Source: Pseudescherichia sp032055545 (GTDB taxonomy: Bacteria > Pseudomonadota > Gammaproteobacteria > Enterobacterales > Enterobacteriaceae). Taken from it: DNA of 25,296 bases. This document shows, in pieces, positions 7,547 through 14,658 of this stretch. The notes beneath the pieces were generated by a model. The model had not been told where the DNA came from and ran no database searches. It was given only the letters and a program-made list of their open reading frames with translations. Each line of letters starts with the position of its first letter. Position 1 is the first letter of the stretch. Made by a program: the position numbers and the translations under genes. The DNA lies in NCBI GenBank assembly GCA_032055545.1, contig DAMBQR010000057.1, forward strand, positions 1 to 25,296, in the 5' to 3' direction.

Positions 7547-8533
7547 ATGTCGCACATAGATTTGCCGCCGGGCTTTGACTTTCAACAGGCGGGCAAGGAT
7601 GTACTGGCTATTGAACGTGAAGGCCTGGCCGAGCTTGACCGCTATATCAACCAGGACTTTACCGAAGCCTGCGAGAAGATGTTCTACTGCGCCGGTAAAG
7701 TGGTGGTGATGGGCATGGGCAAATCTGGCCATATCGGACGCAAGATGGCGGCGACCTTCGCCAGCACCGGCACGCCAGCGTTTTTCGTTCACCCTGGCGA
7801 GGCCGCCCACGGCGATCTCGGCATGGTCGCGCCGCAGGATATCGTTATCGCCCTGTCGAACTCCGGTGAATCTAACGAGATCCTCGCGCTTATTCCGGTG
7901 TTGAAACGTCTGCAGGTGCCGCTTATCTGCGTCACCAGCCGTCCGGAGAGCAGCATGGCGCGGGCGGCGGATATCCATCTCTGCGTTAAGGTGCCGCGGG
8001 AAGCCTGTCCGCTGGGACTGGCCCCCACCTCCAGCACCACGGCGGCGCTGGTGATGGGCGACGCGCTGGCAGTGGCGCTCCTGAAGGCACGCGGCTTTAC
8101 GGCAGAGGACTTTGCCCTCTCCCACCCCGGCGGCGCGCTCGGGCGCAAGCTGCTGCTGCGGGTAAACGATATTATGCACACCGGGGATGAGATCCCTCAC
8201 GTCAGTAAAGAGGCCTCCCTGCGCGACGCGCTGCTGGAGATCACCCGCAAAAATCTGGGCATGACGGTGGTGTGCGACGACCTGATGAAAATTGAAGGCA
8301 TCTTTACCGACGGCGACCTGCGCCGCGTGTTTGATATGGGTGCCGACGTCAGAAACTTAGGTATTGCGGACGTGATGACGCCCGGCGGCATCCGCGTTCG
8401 CGCAGGCACGCTGGCGGTTGACGTCCTGAACCTGATGCAGTCTCGCCACATTACGGCGGTGATGGTTGCCGATGGCGACCAGCTGCTGGGTGTGGTACAT
8501 ATGCACGATCTGCTGCGCGCAGGCGTGGTGTAA
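7547..8533 (+). CDS. kdsD: D-arabinose 5-phosphate isomerase
   Basis: KdsD converts ribulose 5-phosphate to arabinose 5-phosphate, the first step of Kdo synthesis for the LPS inner core. The protein has 328 residues, the E. coli length, when started at the ATG at 7547. The open frame runs further up to 7412, but that extension lies inside yrbG. The N-terminal SIS sugar-isomerase domain (about 40-185) has VVVMGMGKSGHIGRKMA, ALSNSGES and the HPGEAAHGDLGM loop. Two CBS domains follow (about 207-328), with DIMHTGDEIP and DVMTPGGIRVR. A GGAAA site lies upstream. kdsC follows after 13 bases. Confidence 0.97.
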   Translation: MSHIDLPPGFDFQQAGKDVLAIEREGLAELDRYINQDFTEACEKMFYCAGKVVVMGMGKSGHIGRKMAATFASTGTPAFFVHPGEAAHGDLGMVAPQDIVIALSNSGESNEILALIPVLKRLQVPLICVTSRPESSMARAADIHLCVKVPREACPLGLAPTSSTTAALVMGDALAVALLKARGFTAEDFALSHPGGALGRKLLLRVNDIMHTGDEIPHVSKEASLRDALLEITRKNLGMTVVCDDLMKIEGIFTDGDLRRVFDMGADVRNLGIADVMTPGGIRVRAGTLAVDVLNLMQSRHITAVMVADGDQLLGVVHMHDLLRAGVV

Positions 8534-8546
8534 AAAGGATACGAGA

Positions 8547-9113
8547 ATGAGTAATGCTGCTGCGTCACTGGCGACCTGCTACGGGCCGGTCAGTACGCAA
8601 GTGATGGCTAAGGCCGAGAAGATCCGCCTGCTGATCCTGGACGTTGATGGCGTAATGTCTGACGGCCTGATTTTTATGGGTAATAATGGTGAAGAGCTGA
8701 AAGCGTTCAACGTGCGCGACGGCTATGGCATCCGCTGCGCGTTGACCTCGGGTATCGAGGTGGCAATTATTACCGGCCGCAAGGCTAAACTGCTGGAAGA
8801 CCGCTGCGCTACGCTGGGTATCACGCATCTCTACCAGGGGCAGTCGGACAAGCTGATTGCCTACCGGGAGCTGCTCGCCACCCTCGCCGTCAGCGCCGAT
8901 GAGGTCGCCTACGTCGGCGATGACCTGATCGACTGGCCGGTCATGGCAGACGTGGGCTTAAGCGTGGCCGTTGCCGATGCGCACCCGCTGCTGCTGCCGC
9001 GCGCAAACTACGTGACAAGGATTCAGGGCGGACGCGGCGCGGTACGTGAAGTCTGCGATCTGCTGCTGCTGGCGCAGGGCAAACTGGAAGAGGCCAAAGG
9101 GCAATCGATATGA
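8547..9113 (+). CDS. kdsC: 3-deoxy-D-manno-octulosonate 8-phosphate phosphatase
   Basis: This HAD-superfamily phosphatase removes phosphate from Kdo 8-phosphate to give Kdo for LPS. Catalytic residues are visible: LDVDG with nucleophile D32 and general acid D34, ITGRK (75-79) as motif II, K102 as motif III, and YVGDDLIDWPVM (122-133) with D125/D126 as motif IV. The start at 8547 gives 188 residues, equal to E. coli, and has an AAAAAGGA site upstream; the open frame extends back to 8466 inside kdsD but is not used. The TGA overlaps the ATG of lptC (ATGA), which implies translational coupling. Confidence 0.97.
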   Translation: MSNAAASLATCYGPVSTQVMAKAEKIRLLILDVDGVMSDGLIFMGNNGEELKAFNVRDGYGIRCALTSGIEVAIITGRKAKLLEDRCATLGITHLYQGQSDKLIAYRELLATLAVSADEVAYVGDDLIDWPVMADVGLSVAVADAHPLLLPRANYVTRIQGGRGAVREVCDLLLLAQGKLEEAKGQSI

Positions 9114-9685
9114 GTAAAACCAGACGTTGGGTTATCATTCTGCTGTCGCTGGCGGTGCTGGTATTGATTGGCGTCAACCTGACCGATCGGGACGACGATA
9201 GCCAGGTCACTGTCAACAATAGCGATCCGACCTACCGCAGCGAGCATACCGATACCGTGGTCTATAGCCCGGAAGGGGCGCTGAACTATCGCCTGATCGC
9301 ACAGCACGTTGAGTACTTCTCTGACCAGGCGGTCTCGTGGTTTACCCAGCCGGTATTAACCACGTTTGACGAAAATAAGGTGCCGACCTGGTCGATTAGG
9401 TCAGATAAAGCCAAACTGACTGATGACCGTATGCTGTATCTTTATGGACATGTTGAGGTCAATGCCCTGACTGCAGAGTCCCAACTGCGGAAAATTACGA
9501 CGGATAACGCTCAGATTAACCTGATTACTCAGGATGTTACCTCGAACGATCTGGTCACGTTATACGGTACAACATTTAATTCCAGCGGCCTGAAAATGCG
9601 CGGCAACTTACGCAGCAAAAACGCCGAGCTGATTGAAAAGGTTAGAACCTCCTATGAAATTCAAAATAAACAAACTCAGCCTTAA
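9110..9685 (+). CDS. lptC: LptC, LPS export bitopic membrane protein
   Basis: LptC is a single-pass inner-membrane protein that receives LPS from the LptB2FG transporter and passes it to LptA. Residues 7-24 form the membrane helix (WVIILLSLAVLVLIGVNL). The rest is the periplasmic beta-jellyroll: PEGALNYRLIAQHVEYFSD, WFTQPVLTTF, the YGHVEVNAL strand and GTTFNSSGLKMRGNLRSKNAELI. Its 191 residues equal the E. coli length. It overlaps kdsC by four bases, and its last 32 bases overlap the start of lptA in another frame. Loss of the Lpt bridge is lethal in E. coli. Confidence 0.97.
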   Translation: MSKTRRWVIILLSLAVLVLIGVNLTDRDDDSQVTVNNSDPTYRSEHTDTVVYSPEGALNYRLIAQHVEYFSDQAVSWFTQPVLTTFDENKVPTWSIRSDKAKLTDDRMLYLYGHVEVNALTAESQLRKITTDNAQINLITQDVTSNDLVTLYGTTFNSSGLKMRGNLRSKNAELIEKVRTSYEIQNKQTQP

Positions 9686-10202
9686 TCTTGCGCTTGCCAG
9701 CGTACTTCTGGCCGCCTCTGTCCCGGCGCTGGCCGTGACCGGCGATACCGATCAGCCGATCCATATCGAATCTGACCAGCAGTCGCTGGACATGCAGGGC
9801 AACGTGGTGACCTTCACCGGCAACGTGGTGGTCACCCAGGGCACGATCAAAATCAACGCCGATAAGGTGGTCGTTACCCGTCCGGGCGGCGAGCAGGGCA
9901 AAGAGATCATTGACGGCTACGGCAACCCGGCCACCTTCTACCAGATGCAGGATAACGGCAAGCCGGTGCAGGGTCATGCTGGCCAGCTGCACTACGAGCT
10001 GCAGAATGACTTCGTGGTGCTGACCGGCAACGCCTTCCTTGAGCAGCAGGATAGCAATATCACCGGCGACAAAATTACCTATCTGGTCAAAGAGCAAAAA
10101 ATGCAGGCGTTTAGCGAAAAAGGCAAGCGCGTGACCACCGTCCTGGTACCATCCCAGCTGCAGGACAAAGGCAATAAACCGGCACCGAAGAAGAGTAACT
10201 AA
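9654..10202 (+). CDS. lptA: LptA, periplasmic LPS bridge protein
   Basis: LptA subunits stack into the beta-jellyroll bridge that carries LPS across the periplasm from LptC to LptD. The ATG at 9654 gives a classic signal peptide (MKFKINKLSLNLALASVLLA, cleavage after ASVPALA at residue 27), so the longer open frame from 9633 is not the true start. The mature OstA-type domain shows DQPIHIESDQQSLDMQGNVV, FTGNVVVTQGTIKINADKV and a second repeat with FVVLTGNAFLEQQDSNITGDKI. It has 182 residues; E. coli has 185, the difference being in the Lys/Pro-rich tail. It starts inside the lptC 3' end and stops six bases before lptB. Confidence 0.97.
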   Translation: MKFKINKLSLNLALASVLLAASVPALAVTGDTDQPIHIESDQQSLDMQGNVVTFTGNVVVTQGTIKINADKVVVTRPGGEQGKEIIDGYGNPATFYQMQDNGKPVQGHAGQLHYELQNDFVVLTGNAFLEQQDSNITGDKITYLVKEQKMQAFSEKGKRVTTVLVPSQLQDKGNKPAPKKSN

Positions 10203-10208
10203 TTCGTT

Positions 10209-10934
10209 ATGGCAACGTTAACTGCAAAAAATCTTGCTAAAGCCTATAAAGGCCGCCGCGTGGTCGAGGATGTCAGCCTGACCGTTAACTCCGGCGAAAT
10301 TGTGGGCCTGCTTGGCCCTAACGGGGCGGGTAAAACCACCACCTTCTACATGGTTGTAGGCATTGTCTCTCGCGACGCGGGCAACATCATTATTGATGAC
10401 GAAGATATCAGCCTGCTGCCGCTGCACGCCCGCGCACGTCGTGGTATCGGCTATCTGCCGCAGGAGGCCTCTATTTTCCGCCGCCTGAGCGTCTATGATA
10501 ACTTGATGGCGGTACTGCAGATCCGTGACGACCTCTCCTCTGAGCAGCGCGAAGACCGCGCCAATGAGCTGATGGAGGAGTTTCACATCGAGCACCTGCG
10601 CGACAGCCTCGGCCAGGCTCTCTCCGGCGGTGAGCGCCGTCGCGTTGAGATCGCCCGTGCGCTGGCGGCGAACCCTAAGTTTATCCTGCTGGATGAACCC
10701 TTTGCCGGCGTTGACCCCATCTCCGTTATCGACATTAAGCGCATCATTGAGCACCTGCGCGACAGCGGCCTGGGCGTGCTGATCACCGACCACAACGTGC
10801 GTGAGACGCTGGCCGTGTGCGAGCGCGCCTATATCGTCAGCCAGGGGCATTTGATTGCCCACGGTACGCCGCAGCAAATCCTTGAAGACGAACAGGTTAA
10901 ACGCGTATATCTTGGGGAAGACTTCAGACTCTGA
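10209..10934 (+). CDS. lptB: LptB, ATPase of the LPS export ABC transporter
   Basis: LptB drives extraction of LPS from the inner membrane as part of LptB2FG; lptF and lptG are elsewhere in the genome. Motifs are complete: Walker A GPNGAGKTT (36-44), Q-loop Gln85 with the coupling Phe90, signature LSGGE (138-142), Walker B FILLDE with E163, and switch H195. The C-terminal tail VKRVYLGEDFRL is the conserved end needed for function in E. coli. Its 241 residues equal the E. coli length. rpoN begins 47 bases later on the same strand, so read-through is possible. Confidence 0.98.
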   Translation: MATLTAKNLAKAYKGRRVVEDVSLTVNSGEIVGLLGPNGAGKTTTFYMVVGIVSRDAGNIIIDDEDISLLPLHARARRGIGYLPQEASIFRRLSVYDNLMAVLQIRDDLSSEQREDRANELMEEFHIEHLRDSLGQALSGGERRRVEIARALAANPKFILLDEPFAGVDPISVIDIKRIIEHLRDSGLGVLITDHNVRETLAVCERAYIVSQGHLIAHGTPQQILEDEQVKRVYLGEDFRL

Positions 10935-10981
10935 TAGGGTTAGTCACTGTACTGTTTTAGCGGGAGAGAAGTGTTCTGAAC

Positions 10982-12415
10982 ATGAAGCAAGGTTTGCAAC
11001 TGCGGCTAAGCCAACAGCTCGCCATGACGCCCCAACTGCAGCAGGCTATTCGTCTGCTGCAGCTCTCTACGCTGGAACTTCAGCAGGAACTTCAGCAGGC
11101 GTTGGATAGCAACCCGCTGCTGGAGCAGACCGATATTCACGACGAGATAGACGCGCAGCAGACCCAGGACACCGAAGCGTTAGACACCGCCGACGCCCTT
11201 GAGCAGAAAGATATGCCCGAGGAGCTGCCGCTGGACGCCAGCTGGGATGAGATCTACACCGCCGGTACGCCGTCGGGCAACGGCGTGGACTATCAGGATG
11301 ACGAGCTTCCCGTCTACCAGGGCGAAACCACCCAGTCGCTGCAGGACTACCTGATGTGGCAGGTGGAGCTGACCCCCTTCTCCGATACCGATCGCGCTAT
11401 CGCCACCTCCATTGTTGACGCCGTGGATGAGACCGGTTATCTGACCGTCTCTCTTGAGGATATTCTCGACAGCATGGGCGACGGCAACGTCGGGCTGGAC
11501 GAGGTCGAGGCAGTGCTGAAACGCGTCCAGCGTTTCGATCCGGTGGGCGTGGCGGCACGGGATCTGCGCGACTGTCTGCTGATCCAGCTCTCCCAGTTCG
11601 CCAGCGATACGCCGTGGCGGGCAGAAGCAAAACTAATCATCAGCGATCACCTCGATCTGCTGGCGAATCATGACTTCCGCACTCTGATGCGCGTTACCCG
11701 CCTGAAGGAAGAGGTGCTGAAAGAGGCGGTAAACCTGATCCAGTCCCTAGATCCGCGCCCGGGCCAGTCGATCCAGACCGGCGAGCCGGAGTATGTGATC
11801 CCCGACGTGCTGGTGCGTAAGCATAACGGCCGCTGGACGGTGGAGCTGAATGCCGACAGCATTCCGCGCCTGCAGATCAACCAGCACTACGCCGGCATGT
11901 GCAGCGGCACGCGCAACGATGCCGACAGCCAGTATATCCGCAGCAATCTTCAGGAGGCCAAGTGGCTGATTAAGAGCCTGGAGAGCCGCAACGATACCCT
12001 GCTGCGGGTCAGCCGCTGCATCGTCGAACAGCAGCAGGCCTTTTTCGACAAGGGCGAAGAGTTTATGAAACCGATGGTGCTGGCGGACATCGCCCAGGCC
12101 GTCGAGATGCACGAATCCACGATTTCACGTGTCACAACCCAGAAGTACCTGCACAGCCCGAGGGGCATTTTTGAGCTTAAATACTTTTTCTCCAGCCATG
12201 TGAATACCGAAGGCGGCGGCGAAGCCTCGTCAACGGCGATCCGGGCGCTGGTGAAGAAGCTGATAGCCGCAGAAAACCCTGCGAAACCACTGAGCGACAG
12301 TAAGCTGACCACCCTGCTGTCCGACCAGGGTATCATGGTGGCTCGCCGCACCGTTGCGAAGTACCGAGAGTCTTTATCCATCCCGCCGTCTAACCAGCGC
12401 AAGCAGCTGGTGTGA
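10982..12415 (+). CDS. rpoN: RNA polymerase sigma-54 factor
   Basis: RpoN directs polymerase to -24/-12 promoters of nitrogen, PspA and other genes, and needs AAA+ activators. Region I (1-50) is the Gln/Leu-rich activator-responsive part (LRLSQQLAMTPQLQQAIRLL). Region II is acidic (about 51-105). The core-binding domain is about 110-300. The helix-turn-helix that reads the -12 element is at about 366-386 (LADIAQAVEMHESTISRVTTQ), and the RpoN box ARRTVAKYRE is at 454-463 for the -24 element. It has 477 residues, as in E. coli. The GGGAGAGAAG upstream of the ATG is a plausible but distant ribosome binding site. It leads the rpoN-hpf-ptsN-rapZ-npr cluster. Confidence 0.98.
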   Translation: MKQGLQLRLSQQLAMTPQLQQAIRLLQLSTLELQQELQQALDSNPLLEQTDIHDEIDAQQTQDTEALDTADALEQKDMPEELPLDASWDEIYTAGTPSGNGVDYQDDELPVYQGETTQSLQDYLMWQVELTPFSDTDRAIATSIVDAVDETGYLTVSLEDILDSMGDGNVGLDEVEAVLKRVQRFDPVGVAARDLRDCLLIQLSQFASDTPWRAEAKLIISDHLDLLANHDFRTLMRVTRLKEEVLKEAVNLIQSLDPRPGQSIQTGEPEYVIPDVLVRKHNGRWTVELNADSIPRLQINQHYAGMCSGTRNDADSQYIRSNLQEAKWLIKSLESRNDTLLRVSRCIVEQQQAFFDKGEEFMKPMVLADIAQAVEMHESTISRVTTQKYLHSPRGIFELKYFFSSHVNTEGGGEASSTAIRALVKKLIAAENPAKPLSDSKLTTLLSDQGIMVARRTVAKYRESLSIPPSNQRKQLV

Positions 12416-12437
12416 CCCAACCGATAAGGAAGACACT

Positions 12438-12725
12438 ATGCAGCTCAACATTACAGGGCACAATGTCGAAATTACTGAAGCACTGCGCGATTTTGTCAGT
12501 ACAAAATTTGCTAAGCTGGAGCAGTACTTCGAGCGGATCAATCAGGTCTACATTGTGTTAAAAGTGGAGAAAGTGACGCACGTCGCGGACGCCACACTGC
12601 ACGTAAACGGTGGCGAACTCCATGCCAGTGCGGAAGGGCAAGACATGTATGCGGCCATTGACGGTTTAATTGATAAACTGGCGCGACAGTTAACCAAACA
12701 TAAAGATAAACTGAAACAATACTAA
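12438..12725 (+). CDS. hpf: Ribosome hibernation promoting factor
   Basis: HPF binds the decoding centre of the 30S subunit and, with RMF, promotes inactive 100S ribosome dimers in stationary phase. The ATG at 12438, after AAGGAAG, gives 95 residues and the conserved MQLNITGHNVEITEALRDFV start; the open frame extends back into rpoN to 12354 but lacks support. The S30AE domain covers the protein, with LEQYFERINQVYIVLKVEK and the basic C-terminal helix DGLIDKLARQLTKHKDKLKQY. It is the short form, without the dimerising tail of long HPF. It lies 22 bases after rpoN. Confidence 0.97.
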   Translation: MQLNITGHNVEITEALRDFVSTKFAKLEQYFERINQVYIVLKVEKVTHVADATLHVNGGELHASAEGQDMYAAIDGLIDKLARQLTKHKDKLKQY

Positions 12726-12751
12726 TTGTCCGGGCGTTTGACGGCATTTAG

Positions 12752-12779
12752 CAACCTGCTGTGGCAACGCAGCAGGTTG
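12752..12779 (+). other. Hairpin between hpf and ptsN
   Basis: CAACCTGCTG (12752-12761) and CAGCAGGTTG (12770-12779) form a perfect 10-bp stem with an 8-base loop. No T-run follows (CTGCGCGAAAAACGC), so it is not a standard terminator. It could be a partial terminator, a processing site or a stabiliser of the upstream rpoN-hpf message. Confidence 0.55.
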
Positions 12780-12807
12780 TCTGCGCGAAAAACGCTTAGG
12801 TGAATTT

Positions 12808-13299
12808 ATGATGAACAACGATTCCGCTCTACAACTGAGCAATGTCCTTAACCAGGAATGTACCCGCAGCGGCGTGCACTGCCAGAGTAAAAAGCGTGCG
12901 CTGGAGATTATCAGCGAGCTGGCTGCAAAGCAGCTCAGCCTGCCGCCGCAGGTGGTTTTTGAAGCCATCCTGACCCGTGAGAAAATGGGCAGTACCGGTA
13001 TCGGTAACGGTATCGCGATCCCCCACGGCAAGGTAGAAGAAGATACCCTGCGCGCCGTTGGCGTCTTTGTGCAGCTGGAGACGCCTATCGCCTTTGATGC
13101 TATCGATAACCAGCCGGTCGATCTGCTCTTCGCCCTGCTGGTGCCAGCCGATCAGACAAAGACGCATCTGCACACGCTCTCCCTCGTTGCTCGCCGCCTG
13201 GCGGACAAAACCATCTGTAGACGCCTGCGCGCCGCACAGAGCGATGAAGAGCTGTATCAGATTATTACGGATAGCGAAGGCAGCCACGATGACGCGTAA
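12808..13299 (+). CDS. ptsN: PtsN, EIIA-Ntr of the nitrogen phosphotransferase system
   Basis: PtsN is the terminal phosphoacceptor of the PTS-Ntr chain (PtsP to Npr to PtsN). Depending on phosphorylation it controls potassium transport (TrkA, KdpD) and other targets. It has one EIIA type-2 domain (about 15-155), with phosphorylated H73 in GNGIAIPHGK and the family motif HLHTLSLVARRLAD. It has 163 residues when started at the first of two adjacent ATG codons, as in E. coli; the second would shorten it by one. The distance to rapZ is 45 bases. Clustering with rpoN, npr and hpf is the classical enteric arrangement. Confidence 0.97.
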   Translation: MMNNDSALQLSNVLNQECTRSGVHCQSKKRALEIISELAAKQLSLPPQVVFEAILTREKMGSTGIGNGIAIPHGKVEEDTLRAVGVFVQLETPIAFDAIDNQPVDLLFALLVPADQTKTHLHTLSLVARRLADKTICRRLRAAQSDEELYQIITDSEGSHDDA

Positions 13300-13344
13300 C
13301 CGGGAAAACGCTTTTCTTTTTGCTCTCCTGAGGAGAAACGGTAC

Positions 13345-14199
13345 ATGGTACTGATGATCGTCAGCGGTCGCTCGGGCTCGGGGAAATCAGTTGCCCTGCG
13401 AGCGCTGGAAGACATGGGCTTCTACTGCGTGGATAACCTGCCGGTAGTGCTGCTGCCCGAACTGGCGAAATCGCTGGTGGACCGCCAGATCTCCGCGGCC
13501 GTCAGCATTGACGTGCGCAACATGCCGGAGTCGCCGGAAATTTTTGAACAGGCGATGAACAATCTGCCGACGGCCTTTTCGCCGCAGCTGCTGTTCCTTG
13601 ATGCCGATCGCAATACGCTGATCCGTCGCTACAGCGACACCCGACGCCTGCACCCTCTCTCCAGCAAAAATCTGTCGCTGGAGAGCGCCATTGACGAAGA
13701 GAGCGACCTGCTGGAGCCGCTGCGCTCGCGGGCGGATCTGATCGTTGATACCTCAGAGATGTCGGTGCACGAGCTGGCGGAGATGCTGCGTACCCGCCTG
13801 CTGGGCAAGCGCGAACGCGAGCTGACCATGGTCTTTGAGTCGTTCGGCTTCAAGCACGGTATTCCCATTGATGCCGACTACGTCTTTGACGTCCGCTTTC
13901 TGCCGAACCCGCACTGGGATCCGAAGCTGCGCCCGATGACCGGTCTCGACAAACCGGTAGCGGCGTTTCTTGATCGGCATACCGAGGTGCACAACTTTAT
14001 CTACCAGACCCGCAGCTATCTGGAACTGTGGCTGCCGATGCTGGAGACCAACAACCGCAGCTATCTCACCGTTGCCATTGGCTGTACCGGGGGTAAGCAC
14101 CGCTCGGTCTATATCGCCGAGCAGCTGGCGGACTACTTCCGTTCGCGGGGTAAAAACGTGCAGTCCCGTCACCGCACGCTGGAAAAACGCAAAACATGA
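13345..14199 (+). CDS. rapZ: RapZ, RNase adapter controlling GlmZ decay
   Basis: RapZ binds the small RNA GlmZ and delivers it to RNase E when glucosamine 6-phosphate is plentiful, lowering glmS expression. GlmY competes for it. The N-terminal domain has Walker A GRSGSGKS (8-15) and FLDAD (about 84-88). The C-terminal domain has GCTGGKHRS (246-254), the site tied to GlcN6P sensing in E. coli. The basic RNA-binding tail (RGKNVQSRHRTLEKRKT, 268-284) is intact. Its 284 residues equal the E. coli length. An AGGAG site precedes the ATG, partly inside a small palindrome. The stop overlaps npr as ATGA. Confidence 0.97.
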   Translation: MVLMIVSGRSGSGKSVALRALEDMGFYCVDNLPVVLLPELAKSLVDRQISAAVSIDVRNMPESPEIFEQAMNNLPTAFSPQLLFLDADRNTLIRRYSDTRRLHPLSSKNLSLESAIDEESDLLEPLRSRADLIVDTSEMSVHELAEMLRTRLLGKRERELTMVFESFGFKHGIPIDADYVFDVRFLPNPHWDPKLRPMTGLDKPVAAFLDRHTEVHNFIYQTRSYLELWLPMLETNNRSYLTVAIGCTGGKHRSVYIAEQLADYFRSRGKNVQSRHRTLEKRKT

Positions 14200-14468
14200 C
14201 CGTCAAACAGACCGTTGAGATCACCAACACGCTGGGCATGCACGCCCGCCCGGCGATGAAGTTGTTCGAGCTGGTCCAGGGGTTTGATGCGGAAGTGCTG
14301 CTGCGCAATGATGAAGGCACCGAGGCGGAAGCCAGCAGCGTGATTGCACTGCTAATGCTCGACTCCGCCAAAGGCCGCCAGATAGAGATTGAAGCCAGCG
14401 GCCCACAGGAGCAGGAGGCGCTGGCCGCCGTGATCGCCCTGTTTAACGCCGGTTTTGACGAAGATTAA
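14196..14468 (+). CDS. ptsO: Npr, HPr-like phosphocarrier of the nitrogen PTS
   Basis: Npr (also named npr) passes phosphate from PtsP (EI-Ntr) to PtsN. It is a single HPr domain of 90 residues with phosphorylated H16 in LGMHARPAMKL, and the regulatory Ser region around SSVIALLMLDSAKG. In E. coli, unphosphorylated Npr also inhibits LpxD, linking the chain to lipid A synthesis. The ATG overlaps the rapZ TGA by four bases, so translation is probably coupled. It is the last gene of the cluster; a REP element follows 11 bases after its stop. Confidence 0.97.
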   Translation: MTVKQTVEITNTLGMHARPAMKLFELVQGFDAEVLLRNDEGTEAEASSVIALLMLDSAKGRQIEIEASGPQEQEALAAVIALFNAGFDED

Positions 14469-14470
14469 CT

Positions 14471-14512
14471 GCCGGTTGCGCCGGGTGGCGGCTACGCCTT
14501 TCCCGGCCTACA
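14471..14512. repeat. REP-type palindromic element
   Basis: The core at 14480-14507 folds as GCCGGG / CCCGGC with the inner stem GGCG / CGCC and an asymmetric T / TTT bulge, ending in CCTACA. This is the layout of enteric REP sequences. A partial GCCGGTTGC lies just before it. REPs after a stop codon usually protect or end the upstream message, here rapZ-npr. Confidence 0.85.
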
Positions 14513-14560
14513 GCTCAGGCAAATTGTACTTTTCGTGCGCTTAACCCCTGCTCATCTTTC

Positions 14561-14577
14561 CTTAAGATAGCCTTAAG
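14561..14577 (+). promoter_or_regulatory. BasR (PmrA)-type box upstream of yrbL
   Basis: CTTAAG-N5-CTTAAG (14561-14566 and 14572-14577, spacer ATAGC) fits the direct-repeat PmrA/BasR box YTTAAK-N5-YTTAAK at every defined position. It lies 82 bases before the yrbL ATG. E. coli yrbL is reported to be BasSR- and PhoP-regulated. A further half-site TTTAAG is at 14596-14601. I could not place -35/-10 hexamers with confidence. Confidence 0.7.
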
Positions 14578-14618
14578 CGAGCCGTTGATTTTCCATTTAA
14601 GTTGCCTGGCCATACTTG

Positions 14619-14644
14619 AATTGTTTCCAGAACAATTTCCAGAA
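14619..14644 (+). repeat. Overlapping inverted and direct repeats in the yrbL leader
   Basis: AATTGTT (14619-14625) and AACAATT (14631-14637) form an inverted repeat around TCCAG. TTTCCAGAA occurs twice, at 14624-14632 and 14636-14644, with a 12-base period. The block ends 14 bases before the start codon, so it could be a leader hairpin or an operator. Confidence 0.5.
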
Positions 14645-14658
14645 AAGCAGGACAACTT

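Noticed and set aside
8466..8546. 27-codon N-terminal extension of kdsC
   Set aside because: It lies within kdsD; the ATG at 8547 restores the known 188-residue protein.
9603..9632. Sigma-E-like promoter for lptAB inside lptC (GCAACTT ... GCTGA)
   Set aside because: A sigma-E promoter near lptA is known in E. coli, but here the spacer is about 18 bp and both elements have mismatches, so sequence alone does not support it.
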